From contig JAHEZL010000006.1 of assembly GCA_023251095.1 (NCBI GenBank), forward strand, positions 62,001 through 126,000: 64,000 nt of DNA. The letters are read 5' to 3'. Position 1 is the first letter of the stretch, and the number at the start of each line of letters is the position of its first letter. Positions 33,253-41,971 of this stretch are shown here, in pieces. The DNA comes from Flavobacteriales bacterium. GTDB taxonomy: Bacteria; Bacteroidota; Bacteroidia; Flavobacteriales_C; GCA-002722245. The notes under the pieces are model-generated. The model was not told the DNA's origin and searched no databases. It worked only from the letters and a program-made list of their open reading frames with translations. The translations under genes and the position numbers were made by a program.

Positions 33253-34122
33253 TTAATAATCTCCTAAAGTTTGTTCCAGTTGAGAAAGCGCATTGGCGAG
33301 TTGCTCATCGTTAGGCGCTTGTCCGTGCCATTTGTGTGTGCCCACCATAAAGTCAACACCGTAGCCCATATCCGTTTTCAACAATATCATTACCGGTTGT
33401 TTTTTACCTGTGAGAGATTTTGCTTTTTTCAAAATGTTCAACACTGCTTCCATGTCGTTTCCTTTCGGTTCTTCCAACACCACCCATCCGAAAGATCTGT
33501 ATTTTGCAGCAAGGTCCATCAAGTCCAAAACCTTTGCTATCGGACCGTCGATTTGCTGACCGTTGTAATCAATTGTTGCAATAACATTATCCAGTTTATT
33601 GTGAGCAGCATACATCGCAGCTTCCCAAACCTGCCCTTCCTGTTGCTCGCCGTCTCCCATCAGCACATAAACCAAATTGTCTTCCTTGTTTAATTTTTTC
33701 GCTTGTGCGGCACCTAGCGCAACAGACAAACCTTGTCCGAGAGAACCCGACGCAATACGAATACCTTCCAAATGTTCAGCAGTTGCAGGATGACCTTGCA
33801 AACGGGAATCGAGCTTGCGGAAAGTTTTCAATTCACTCACAGGAAAATATCCTGATCGAGCTAGCACGCTGTACCACACCGGAGAAATATGTCCATTAGA
33901 CAAAAAGAACAAATCCTCATTTTTTCCTTCCATGGTGAAGTTGGTGTTGTGCTTCAAAATTTTTGAATACAGCGCTACAAAAAATTCTGTACAACCCAGG
34001 GAAGCACCCGGATGACCGGAGCTACAAGCATGCACCATTCTTAAAATATCCCTTCTTACCTGAGAAGCCGTTTTTTCCATTTCGGCTATCTCTCCTGTTT
34101 TTATAGCGTTTTCAACTTCCAT
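33253..34122 (-). CDS. Transketolase, N-terminal (TPP-binding) subunit
   Basis: The 289-residue protein carries the thiamine diphosphate-binding half of transketolase. Motifs are GHPGASLGCTEFFVALY, LSNGHISPVWYSVLAR, GSLGQGLSVALGAAQ, the metal-TPP motif GDGEQQEGQVWEAAMYAAH and DNVIATIDYNGQQIDG, and a terminal TDMGYGVDFM with HKWHGQAP. It is the first of the two transketolase genes. A family B palindrome occupies most of the 119 bp between this gene's start and the preceding transaldolase-like gene's stop. Splitting of transketolase into two genes is common in Bacteroidota and many anaerobes. Confidence 0.95.
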   Translation of the reverse strand: MEVENAIKTGEIAEMEKTASQVRRDILRMVHACSSGHPGASLGCTEFFVALYSKILKHNTNFTMEGKNEDLFFLSNGHISPVWYSVLARSGYFPVSELKTFRKLDSRLQGHPATAEHLEGIRIASGSLGQGLSVALGAAQAKKLNKEDNLVYVLMGDGEQQEGQVWEAAMYAAHNKLDNVIATIDYNGQQIDGPIAKVLDLMDLAAKYRSFGWVVLEEPKGNDMEAVLNILKKAKSLTGKKQPVMILLKTDMGYGVDFMVGTHKWHGQAPNDEQLANALSQLEQTLGDY

Positions 34123-34149
34123 ATCAATTTGTTTTATTTTTTATTTTTT

Positions 34150-34230
34150 CTTGTAGAGACGCAATATTTTGCGTCTCTAACTCTATTTAATTTTCATTTC
34201 CGGAGACGCAAAATATTGCGTCTCTACAAG
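34150..34230. repeat. Two-hairpin palindromic element, family B, copy 2
   Basis: The arms at 34150-34177 and 34203-34230 are 28-bp perfect inverted repeats. Each arm is a 22-nt hairpin (GAGACGCAA/TTGCGTCTC) flanked by CTTGTA or TACAAG. The element lies inside the xylose operon, between the transaldolase-like gene and the transketolase N-terminal half. Confidence 0.93.
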
Positions 34231-34241
34231 AGAACCATGAC

Positions 34242-34898
34242 CTATGCGTTTACTTTTTTATGATCGTTTAAGAAGGTTGCCAAACCACTGTCGGTTAAAG
34301 GATGTTTCAACAATGAAGTAATTACTCCCAAAGGACAAGTCACGACATCAGCGCCCAATTCAGCGCATTTCAACAAATGCATAGAATGACGAACTGAAGC
34401 AGCCAGCACTTGTGTTTTGAATCCGTAATTGGAATAAATTTTCACGATATCCTGAATCAGCAACAAGCCATCTTGAGAAATATCATCCAATCTTCCAACG
34501 AAAGGAGAAACATAAGTAGCGCCTGCTTTGGCGGCCAACAAAGCCTGACCCGAAGAAAACACCAAAGTGCAATTTGTTCTTATTCCACGATCAGAAAAAT
34601 ATTTCAAAGCTTTTACCCCATCTTTTATCATTGGAATTTTCACCACAATTTTCGGATCAATTTTCACCAGCTCCTCACCTTCTTTGATCATTCCTACGTA
34701 ATCGGTAGCGATCACTTCTGCGCTTACATCACCATCCACTATTTCGCAGATTGCTTTGTAATGCGCGAGCACATTCGCCTGACCTTTAATTCCTTCTTTG
34801 GCCATTAAAGACGGATTGGTGGTAACACCATCCAGCACGCCCAGCTCGTGAGCTTCTTTAATATCCTTCAGGTTTGCGGTGTCGATAAAAAATTTCAT
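34242..34898 (-). CDS. Transaldolase-like / fructose-6-phosphate aldolase family enzyme
   Basis: The 218-residue length and sequence fit the short transaldolase type (TalC/MipB/Fsa), a class I aldolase. It has [32 protein letters not shown], the Schiff-base Lys87 in [30 protein letters not shown] and SPFVGRLDD. Such proteins act either as transaldolase or as fructose-6-phosphate aldolase, and sequence alone does not always settle which. Placement between transketolase and xylose genes favours a transaldolase role. The gene starts 30 bp after the Nudix-type regulator's stop, on the same strand. Confidence 0.92.
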   Translation of the reverse strand: MKFFIDTANLKDIKEAHELGVLDGVTTNPSLMAKEGIKGQANVLAHYKAICEIVDGDVSAEVIATDYVGMIKEGEELVKIDPKIVVKIPMIKDGVKALKYFSDRGIRTNCTLVFSSGQALLAAKAGATYVSPFVGRLDDISQDGLLLIQDIVKIYSNYGFKTQVLAASVRHSMHLLKCAELGADVVTCPLGVITSLLKHPLTDSGLATFLNDHKKVNA

Positions 34899-34928
34899 AT
34901 TCAGGGGTATTTAGGTTAGTATTCTTTG

Positions 34929-35672
34929 TTACAATTCAAACATGAATCCTTTTGATTTCAATTCTTTGTATTTCTGAGTGTCGAATTTAAACAAGCGGGC
35001 CGCACGATTTGGCGCACCTCTTTGAAACTCATCCAATGCAATCAACAAATCCATACTCAATATTTTTTTGCGGAAATTTCTTTTGTCCAAAGTAGTTTCC
35101 AAAACAGTTTCATATAAAGTTTGCAGTTGCGTTAACGTGAATTTTTTAGGCAGCAACTCAAAGCCTATCGGATGATATTGAACTTTTGTTTGCAAAGTTT
35201 CCAAAGCCATTTTCAACATTTGTCCGTGATCAAAAACCAGTTCAGGCACTTTTGAAACCGGGTGCCATACTGCTTCCTGCGCATTATCGGCAGCACGCAA
35301 TTCATAATCACCAATTTTTATCAAAGAAGAATAAGCAATAGAAATAACTCTTCTGAGCGGGTAGCGATTTACATCCCCGAAGGTGTGCAACTGCTCCATG
35401 TATATTTTTTTCAAACCTGTTAACTCTTCCAGAATTACTTTTGCGGCAACATCTAAATCCTCTTCCTGACCAACAAATCCGCCCGGTAGCGCCCATCCTC
35501 CCTTGGAAGGTTCCTTTGCTCTTTTAATCAACAAAACTTTTAATTCCCCCTCATCAAAACCGAAAATAATACAGTCGATTGATATTGAACTTACATATTC
35601 CGCGTGTGACATATCTCTATGATTTACATTAATAATTGGATTAATTGCACGCGAAAGATAGTTCGTTTTCAT
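34929..35672 (-). CDS. Nudix-fold transcriptional regulator of the xylose operon
   Basis: The 247-residue protein has a Nudix-like N-terminal domain (residues about 28-165) and a winged-helix C-terminal domain (FELLPKKFTLTQLQTLYETV, then RNFRKKILSMDLLI). In the Nudix box, GX5EX7REUXEEXGU, the first glycine and first Glu are kept but the REUXEE core reads VILEEL, so hydrolase activity is unlikely. This layout is that of the NrtR-type sugar regulators of Bacteroidota (for example AraR). It lies inside the xylose operon between aldose epimerase (6 bp) and the transaldolase-like gene. I infer that it controls the operon through the palindrome at 39631-39647. The inducing sugar is not shown. Confidence 0.88.
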   Translation of the reverse strand: MKTNYLSRAINPIINVNHRDMSHAEYVSSISIDCIIFGFDEGELKVLLIKRAKEPSKGGWALPGGFVGQEEDLDVAAKVILEELTGLKKIYMEQLHTFGDVNRYPLRRVISIAYSSLIKIGDYELRAADNAQEAVWHPVSKVPELVFDHGQMLKMALETLQTKVQYHPIGFELLPKKFTLTQLQTLYETVLETTLDKRNFRKKILSMDLLIALDEFQRGAPNRAARLFKFDTQKYKELKSKGFMFEL

Positions 35673-35678
35673 AAGGGA

Positions 35679-36644
35679 TTAAAATATTTTTATTGTTAAT
35701 TCTACACCAAAAGCAAGATTTAATATTTCCTTAGGTTTTAAAACAATTAATCCGTTTTTATTATTAAAGGCATCGGGCATGCAAGTCATAGGCTCAACAG
35801 CAATACAATCGCGGGAAGCAGGAGTATATATCTGCACATAATTGTATTTATTTTTCCCGGTTTCCTGCCACACGGCCAATTGCACTTTTTCTTTTTCATT
35901 TACCAGTTCCACTTGTTGTTTTCCTTCTTTTTCTTCTAACTTATAGCAAGTGTCAAACTGATTTTCTCCGATTTTTGTCGATTGGGTAAACTGATCCGAT
36001 TCGGAAGTCAATCCGTTTGGAATCATTTTATCGTTCACCAAAACAATTTGTGTGGAAGGAATTTTAACAAACAAATCGTTCACTTTTCCGTCCAGTTTAA
36101 AATAGGGATGCCAGCCATCACCCATCGGCAACTCTTTATTATCGGTATTTTCAACAGTTGTTTTACAAGCAAATCCTTTTTCGGAAAGCGAATACAAAAT
36201 ATTCAGTTTGTATTTGAAAGGATAAGCATTGTTGCTTCCGTCATAATTATATTGCAGTTCAACAGAAGCCTCATTTTCATTGGCTATTTCATTCACAATA
36301 TCAAAAGAACTTTCGCAAACCAATCCGTGAATAGCATTTCCTTCCGACGGGAAATTAATATCCAATTGATATTTTTTTCCTTCAAAACCATATTGTCCTT
36401 TGTTGATTCTGTTAGGAAAGGGAAATAATTTCGTTCCTTTAAAAACACGTTTTCCTTCCGTGATCAACTCTTCATAAGTACTGCAACCATTGATCAGCTC
36501 ATATTTTTTATCACCTGCTTTTAACATCAAACCATTGATCGTTGCTGCCAATCCCGGAATAATGGAAACCCATTCTCCGGTGCTGGCATTGATCAGCCTA
36601 AGTTCTTTAAGCTTTCCAAAAGGTTTATGTTCGATTTTATACAT
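35679..36644 (-). CDS. galM: Aldose 1-epimerase
   Basis: This 321-residue cytoplasmic-type enzyme interconverts alpha and beta anomers of aldoses. Family blocks are FPFPNRINKGQYGFEGKKYQ, with the conserved Asn-Arg, GNAIHGLVCESSF with the catalytic-type His, PMGDGWHPYFKL with the second catalytic-type His, and CIAVEPMTCMPDAFN, with the catalytic-type Glu. No signal peptide is present. In the xylose operon it would speed mutarotation of incoming xylose; it could also serve galactose, whose cluster is next door. It starts 76 bp after xylA's stop. Confidence 0.9.
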   Translation of the reverse strand: MYKIEHKPFGKLKELRLINASTGEWVSIIPGLAATINGLMLKAGDKKYELINGCSTYEELITEGKRVFKGTKLFPFPNRINKGQYGFEGKKYQLDINFPSEGNAIHGLVCESSFDIVNEIANENEASVELQYNYDGSNNAYPFKYKLNILYSLSEKGFACKTTVENTDNKELPMGDGWHPYFKLDGKVNDLFVKIPSTQIVLVNDKMIPNGLTSESDQFTQSTKIGENQFDTCYKLEEKEGKQQVELVNEKEKVQLAVWQETGKNKYNYVQIYTPASRDCIAVEPMTCMPDAFNNKNGLIVLKPKEILNLAFGVELTIKIF

Positions 36645-36661
36645 AAGCAGATTTAAAATTA

Positions 36662-36712
36662 ACCGGAGCCCTAAGGGATTAAAGGGTTGAAGAGGGATTT
36701 AGAGCTCCGGTA
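36662..36712 (-). promoter_or_regulatory. Stem with long loop between xylA and the epimerase gene
   Basis: ACCGGAGC at the left and GCTCCGGT at the right pair to an 8-bp GC-rich stem around a 34-nt loop. On the minus strand it is followed by TTAATTTTAAAT rather than a clean T-run. It could be a weak terminator or an RNA-stabilising hairpin downstream of xylA. Confidence 0.4.
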
Positions 36713-36720
36713 ATATTTAA

Positions 36721-38085
36721 TTAAATGTATTGGTTGATGATATTTTCAAACAACTCCTGACGGCCGCTGGTTAATTTAGGCTCTCCGTTTTTAGCAGCGA
36801 TGTTTCTCAAATCCTCGAAAGACAATTGTCCTTTTTCAAATTTAGCACCGTCTCCGCTATCGAAAGAAGCATATCTTGCTGCACGCATTTTTTTGTAATC
36901 AGAGTCTACCAAGATATTATTGGCAACCAACAAAGCTCTTGCAAAAACATCCATACCACCGATGTGTGCGATGAAGATATCTTCCAGGTCAGTTGAGTTT
37001 CTTCTGGTTTTAGCATCGAAGTTTACACCTCCGCCTTTGATTCCGCCATTCTCTAAAATCACTAACATGGCTTCGGTAATTTCTCCAATGTTGTTCGGGA
37101 ACTGGTCGGTATCCCAACCGTTTTGATAGTCGCCTCTGTTGGCGTCGATGCTTCCCAATAAGCCATGATCCGCAGCAATTTGCAATTCATGAGAGAAAGT
37201 ATGCAAAGCCAAAGTAGCGTGATTTACTTCTATGTTCAATTTGAAATCATTCAACAAATCGTATTCTCTTAAGAAACCAATTACTGTAGCGCAATCGAAA
37301 TCATATTGATGTTTCGACGGCTCCATTGGTTTCGGCTCAATTAAGAAAGAACCTTTGAATCCGATTTTTCTTCCGTAATCTCTCGCCATTTGCAGGAAGC
37401 GCCCCATGTGTTCCAACTCGCGTTTGGTATTGGTATTCAACAGCGACATATAGCCTTCTCTTCCACCCCAAAAAACATAGTTCTCACCACCCAATGCAAC
37501 CGTTGCATCCAAAGCCGCTTTAATTTGAGAAGCTGCATAGGAAACCACAGAGAAATCAGGGTTGGTAGAAGCACCGTTCATGTATCGCGGATTAGAAAAA
37601 CAGTTGGCAGTTCCCCACAACAATTTCACTCCTGAAGCCGCTTGTTTTTGTTTGGCATACTCCGTCATGATCTGCAGATTTTTTTCAGATTCCAATATGG
37701 TTTTTCCTTCCGGAGCCATATCGAAATCATGCCAGCAGTAGTAAGGAGCTCCTATTTTGGTAATGAATTCAAAAGCAGCATCCATTTTTTCTTTCGACAT
37801 CTGGATGGGATCCGCTTTTTGCAACCAAGGAAAATCTTTTGTTCCCGGACCGAAGGGATCTCCACCAGTTCCGCACAGTGTGTGCCAGTAAGCAATCGCA
37901 AAGCGGAAATGTTCTTTCATGGTTTTTCCGGCCACCACTTTATTTTCATCATAGTATTTAAAGGCCATAGGATTTTTTGATTCCTTTCCTTCGTACTTGA
38001 TTTTACCAATCCCCGGGAAATACTCTTTATCACCCGTAGTCACGTGCACAGCACCGTTTTTTTGTTCTTTAGTTACAGTAGTCAT
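36721..38085 (-). CDS. xylA: Xylose isomerase
   Basis: The 454-residue enzyme converts D-xylose to D-xylulose. Class II family motifs are present: [13 protein letters not shown]-type start ([17 protein letters not shown]), [15 protein letters not shown] with the catalytic His, [16 protein letters not shown] with the metal-binding Glu, [19 protein letters not shown] with Glu and His, [19 protein letters not shown] with metal Asp residues and, later, [13 protein letters not shown]. It is 29 bp downstream of xylB. With xylB, transketolase and the transaldolase-like gene in the same operon, the xylose to pentose-phosphate route is complete. Confidence 0.97.
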   Translation of the reverse strand: MTTVTKEQKNGAVHVTTGDKEYFPGIGKIKYEGKESKNPMAFKYYDENKVVAGKTMKEHFRFAIAYWHTLCGTGGDPFGPGTKDFPWLQKADPIQMSKEKMDAAFEFITKIGAPYYCWHDFDMAPEGKTILESEKNLQIMTEYAKQKQAASGVKLLWGTANCFSNPRYMNGASTNPDFSVVSYAASQIKAALDATVALGGENYVFWGGREGYMSLLNTNTKRELEHMGRFLQMARDYGRKIGFKGSFLIEPKPMEPSKHQYDFDCATVIGFLREYDLLNDFKLNIEVNHATLALHTFSHELQIAADHGLLGSIDANRGDYQNGWDTDQFPNNIGEITEAMLVILENGGIKGGGVNFDAKTRRNSTDLEDIFIAHIGGMDVFARALLVANNILVDSDYKKMRAARYASFDSGDGAKFEKGQLSFEDLRNIAAKNGEPKLTSGRQELFENIINQYI

Positions 38086-38114
38086 AACGATTGATTTAAG
38101 TTGTTAGTAATAAA

Positions 38115-39605
38115 TTAAATATGTTTTGATAATGTTTGTAGCCAGTTGTTGTATGCGTCGAGATATTGTTGTTTGAGATTTTCTTTTGGTTCAATTTTTC
38201 GCACTGAATTCAAACCGACAAAAGCATCGTTTAAAGTTTTGTAAACTCCTGCTCCATATCCTGCAGCTCTTGCTGCACCTTGAGAACCGTCGGTTTTGTA
38301 GAGTTCAACTACAGCACCTGTTAATGTTGAAAAAGCTTCGCTGAATATCGGACTCAGAAACATATTTCCTTCTCCCGCTTTTATTGTAGAAGCATTCACG
38401 CCAACACCTTTCATGATCTCCAATCCGTAATTCAAGGAGAAAACAATTCCTTCCTGTGCAGCTCTCAAAACATGAGATAAATTGTGAGAGTTGAAGCGCA
38501 ATCCTGATAATTGCGCACCGATTTCTTTATTCCCTAAAATTCTTTCCGCACCATTTCCAAAAGGCAGCATATTCAAGCCATTGGAACCTATGGGCGCTTT
38601 TGCCGCCAGGTCGTTCATCTCAGGATAAGTCAGTTCTTTGTTGTATCCTAAAAGATTGTTTTTAGTCCAGCTGTTTAAAATCCCTGTTCCGTTTACACAC
38701 AACAGCACACCGTATTTAGGAGCTTCTGTGGTATGATTTACATGTACAAAAGTATTTACTCTTGATTGCTCATCGTATTTCGCTTTGTCGCTCACACCAT
38801 AAATAACTCCTGATGTACCGGCCGTTGCAGCAACTTCACCTGTTTTTAAAACATTTAAAGAAAAGGCATTATTAGGTTGATCACCACCGCGGTAAGCAAT
38901 TACAGTTCCGGGATTCAAACCCAATTCCTTAGCAGCGTAAGCAGTTAAAGTGCCTTGATTTGAAAAGACAGGTACGATATTCGGAATTAAATCCGCTGAA
39001 ATTCCGTACTGATCCAATAATATCGACGCTACTTTTTCTTCTTTAAAATCCCACAGAATTCCTTCTGATAAACCTGTAGATGTTGTAGTAATTTCGCCCG
39101 TCATTTTCATTGCGATAAAATCACCCGGCAACATCGCTTTATGGATTTTAGCGTAAGTCTCAGGCTCATTGTCTTTCACCCATTTCAACTTAGAAGCAGT
39201 GAAATTTCCTGGAGAATTCAACAGATGATCTAAACAATTTTTCTTTCCGATTTTCTCAAAAGCAGCATTTCCAATATTCACCGCTCTGCTATCGCACCAT
39301 ATAATAGAAGGGCGCAATACTTTTTGGTGTTTATTCACGATCACCAAACCGTGCATCTGATATGAAATGCCAATCGCTTTTATCTGTTTTACATCCACTT
39401 GTGCTTTAGAAAGCACCTCAGCAGTTGCAGCTTTTAAATTTTCCCACCAGGTATCAGGGTGTTGTTCCGCCCATCCCGGTTGCACTGCTAACATCTCCAT
39501 TTCCTTTTTCGGACAAAATGCAGATGCCAAAGCCTCTCCCGTTTCAGCATTCAAGAGAGATGCTTTGATTGATGAACTTCCTATATCGTATCCTAGTAGA
39601 AACAT
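38115..39605 (-). CDS. xylB: Xylulokinase
   Basis: I start at the ATG complementary to 39603-39605, which gives 496 residues and the family's opening FLLGYDIGSSSIKASLL. A frame 29 codons longer would begin inside the promoter and operator and has no family similarity. Other blocks are QPGWAEQHPDTWW, GISYQMHGLV, PSIIWCDSRA, GDFIAMKMTGEI, YRGGDQPNNAF and MLPFGNGAERI, typical of FGGY carbohydrate kinases. It phosphorylates xylulose. It is the first gene of the operon and is preceded by a promoter with an overlapping palindrome. Confidence 0.95.
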   Translation of the reverse strand: MFLLGYDIGSSSIKASLLNAETGEALASAFCPKKEMEMLAVQPGWAEQHPDTWWENLKAATAEVLSKAQVDVKQIKAIGISYQMHGLVIVNKHQKVLRPSIIWCDSRAVNIGNAAFEKIGKKNCLDHLLNSPGNFTASKLKWVKDNEPETYAKIHKAMLPGDFIAMKMTGEITTTSTGLSEGILWDFKEEKVASILLDQYGISADLIPNIVPVFSNQGTLTAYAAKELGLNPGTVIAYRGGDQPNNAFSLNVLKTGEVAATAGTSGVIYGVSDKAKYDEQSRVNTFVHVNHTTEAPKYGVLLCVNGTGILNSWTKNNLLGYNKELTYPEMNDLAAKAPIGSNGLNMLPFGNGAERILGNKEIGAQLSGLRFNSHNLSHVLRAAQEGIVFSLNYGLEIMKGVGVNASTIKAGEGNMFLSPIFSEAFSTLTGAVVELYKTDGSQGAARAAGYGAGVYKTLNDAFVGLNSVRKIEPKENLKQQYLDAYNNWLQTLSKHI

Positions 39606-39630
39606 ATCTTTTGTTATTTGCAATTCTATA

Positions 39631-39647
39631 AGTGTAAATATAACACT
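39631..39647 (-). promoter_or_regulatory. Putative operator of the xylose operon
   Basis: AGTGTAAATATAACACT has AGTGT arms around 7 bp, the same GTGT-N7-ACAC core as the palindrome before galT. It covers the -7 promoter element exactly, so a bound protein would block transcription. The likely binder is the Nudix-fold regulator encoded in the operon. Confidence 0.6.
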
Positions 39648-39666
39648 AAGTTTCTTTGAAGTCAAG
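39635..39666 (-). promoter_or_regulatory. Promoter of the xylose operon
   Basis: On the minus strand CTTG (complement of 39663-39666) and TATATTTA (complement of 39635-39642) are separated by 20 nt, fitting the Bacteroidota -33/-7 arrangement. The -7 element ends 29 bp before the xylB start. Confidence 0.6.
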
Positions 39667-39853
39667 TATATTTGAATATTTCCAAAAAACAAATACCTAA
39701 ATCGCTTGAAATGAAAGAATTAAAAAATCAAAGAAACTAAGCGAATACCCGTACGCTCAGTTAATATACGTGTATTTTTTACAATATTAAATAGTTTTTG
39801 TACAAAAAACACTATTAGACTAGAAAATGGAACAAAATATTTTTACAAATCGA

Positions 39854-41962
39854 TTAATTCATCCAAATCGTTACCTCTCCCGGTTTCAGGTTTTGTTCTC
39901 CCAAAACAATTGTGCTTCCTTCAGGGATTTTCAATTCAAAATCATTGGAAGAATAATTTACGGCAATTGTCAGATTTCCTCTTTTTTCCTGATAAATATA
40001 TTTTGGTAATTCCGTGATTTTCAAATTAGAGTTGATAAAAATATCTTTCAATATTTCTTTTTCAATGTCTCCTGAAACACTTGATAAACCAATGTAAATC
40101 ACCTTTCCTTTTCCAATGAAATTAGAAATACAAGCCGCTTTTCCTTTGTAAAACTGATCGGCATAAGTAGCGAGAATCTTCACTGAAGCACTGTCTTTTT
40201 CCAGATCAATTATTTCACACCAGCTATTCCATTCATATATATTGTTCTGCATTTTTACCTGTGCTTTTTTAGCAGCCGGCAAATGATCATTGAATAAAAC
40301 AGAAGCACCAATGAGTTCTTTTATTTTTTCCTGATTTTTCATTTTCCACAAATGCCCGTCGCGGTTTTTTTGTCCGCTCCGGGGAGTAATAATCAATGTG
40401 CCACCGGCATTCACATAATTTTTCCATTGGGTTATCATAGCATCATTTACTAGTTGAATCGAGGGAATCAATAGCACCGGATACAATTTTGGATCCGGTG
40501 GAGTGTTGATAAAATCCACAGGTAGCGCAAAAGATTTTATGCTTTCATAATAACGGTACAATTCATTAACAGCCGACCAGTTTTTGTTGTGCGGGAAATT
40601 GCACATATCCAATAGGCTTCGCTGATCCCACCAAATGGCTACTTTTTTTTGTGGGGCAGTATCGGCTTTGTATAATTTTTTGATGGCGTTCATTTCTTTT
40701 ATTGTCTGAACGTATTCATTTCCGCCACGAGAAATTGTAACGCCATCCGTTTGCATAATGCCCTGATGGTATTGTTCGTTGCCGCTTAAAGGCTGGCGGT
40801 AGCGATAAGTGCAAATAAATTTTGCGCCCAGCGCGAAAGTATGCCAGGCCCACATTCGTACTGCACCGGGAAGTGGTTGTGCGTTGTAATGTCCCCAGTT
40901 CACTTGTCCGGGCTGGAGTTCCATAATTCCTGTAAGCCCATTGACCGATTGATAAAAATCATGCGTGAGTGCCAGATCGCGTCCACTGCCGAGTCGGAAA
41001 CCCAACTCACCGTTTTCCACTTCCGAATAAGAATTCACAGGATAATTGGTGTACGAAGCAAAATCCAAATCCTCTTTATTCACCCACGGATCGGTATGTG
41101 GCATTTGCATCATATAATTGGTGGTGATGAATTGTGTAGATGAAATGGTTTGTCGCAAAGTATTCGCCTGCTCTCTTAAAAAAGCGCCACGTTGCTGATT
41201 GGTGAATTCCTGAAAATCGAGCAAAGCATGAGGGTTTGCAGGTTGTACCAGTTCTTTGGCATTGGGAATTCGGATTTGAGAAAAATCGTTGTAGCGCTGA
41301 CTCCAGAAATTATTTCTCCAGCGCATATTTAAACTGTCGATGTTTTGATATTTAGTATTGAGCCAATACACAAAAGCCTCCTGAGCTGCAGCATTATAAT
41401 CGTAAGGGAAGCCATAGTGAGAAGGCTCATTGTCGAGTTGCCATCCCCAAATGCGTTGGTCGTTGCCATATCTTTTGGCCAATTCATTCACTATTTTCTG
41501 AATGTATTTCCTGTAAATTTTACTCGACCAGGATCCTTGCTGGCGCGAGCCGTGCTGCATTGTTTTTCCGTCTTCATTCTGCATTAAAATTTCAGGGTAT
41601 TTTTGCGCCAGCCACACCGGTGGTGCAGCAGAAGGTGTACACAGAATAACTTTCAAATGATTTTTTGCCGCAAGATCAATGGCTTTGTCGAGCCATTCAA
41701 AATTGAATTTTCCTTCTTCGGGTTCTAATAAAGCCCAGGCAAATTCTCCGAAATGAGTGAATTCAAATCCGAGGGAAGAAAGATTTTTTAAATCCCTGTC
41801 CCATTCTTCTTCCGGCCATTGCTCAGGGTAGTAGTAGCAACCGAGGGTGATGGGATTGGCTTCGGTAAAAAAAATAGTATTCGTTTTTTTCTTCGTAACA
41901 GCAGTTTCCGTTGAACAGGAAAAAACAACAAGAAGCAGGAGAAAAGACAATAAATTTTTCAT
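39854..41962 (-). CDS. GH42-family beta-galactosidase, lipoprotein
   Basis: The 702-residue protein starts with a lipoprotein signal (LLVVFSC, Cys16). It then follows the GH42 layout: LGCYYYPEQWPEEEWDRDL, FTHFGEFAWALLEPEEGKF, RIWGWQLDNEPSHYG with the acid/base Glu, and later a trimerisation-like middle domain (KVAIWWDQRSLLDM) and a C-terminal beta domain (KRGNLTIAVNYSS). GH42 enzymes cleave terminal beta-galactosides. Envelope anchoring suggests action outside the inner membrane. The gene follows galK by 9 bp and would supply galactose to the galK-galT route. No signal for T9SS is present. Confidence 0.9.
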   Translation of the reverse strand: MKNLLSFLLLLVVFSCSTETAVTKKKTNTIFFTEANPITLGCYYYPEQWPEEEWDRDLKNLSSLGFEFTHFGEFAWALLEPEEGKFNFEWLDKAIDLAAKNHLKVILCTPSAAPPVWLAQKYPEILMQNEDGKTMQHGSRQQGSWSSKIYRKYIQKIVNELAKRYGNDQRIWGWQLDNEPSHYGFPYDYNAAAQEAFVYWLNTKYQNIDSLNMRWRNNFWSQRYNDFSQIRIPNAKELVQPANPHALLDFQEFTNQQRGAFLREQANTLRQTISSTQFITTNYMMQMPHTDPWVNKEDLDFASYTNYPVNSYSEVENGELGFRLGSGRDLALTHDFYQSVNGLTGIMELQPGQVNWGHYNAQPLPGAVRMWAWHTFALGAKFICTYRYRQPLSGNEQYHQGIMQTDGVTISRGGNEYVQTIKEMNAIKKLYKADTAPQKKVAIWWDQRSLLDMCNFPHNKNWSAVNELYRYYESIKSFALPVDFINTPPDPKLYPVLLIPSIQLVNDAMITQWKNYVNAGGTLIITPRSGQKNRDGHLWKMKNQEKIKELIGASVLFNDHLPAAKKAQVKMQNNIYEWNSWCEIIDLEKDSASVKILATYADQFYKGKAACISNFIGKGKVIYIGLSSVSGDIEKEILKDIFINSNLKITELPKYIYQEKRGNLTIAVNYSSNDFELKIPEGSTIVLGEQNLKPGEVTIWMN

Positions 41963-41971
41963 GCGCTGATT

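Noticed and set aside
33271-33693. A 140-codon plus-strand open frame inside the transketolase N-terminal half
   Set aside because: It is antisense to a conserved enzyme with all motifs intact.
35982-36428. A 148-codon plus-strand open frame inside the aldose epimerase gene
   Set aside because: It is antisense to an intact family member and looks like reverse-strand coding bias.
39606-39692. A 29-codon longer start of xylB
   Set aside because: It would run through the promoter and palindrome, and the family's first residues begin at the later ATG.
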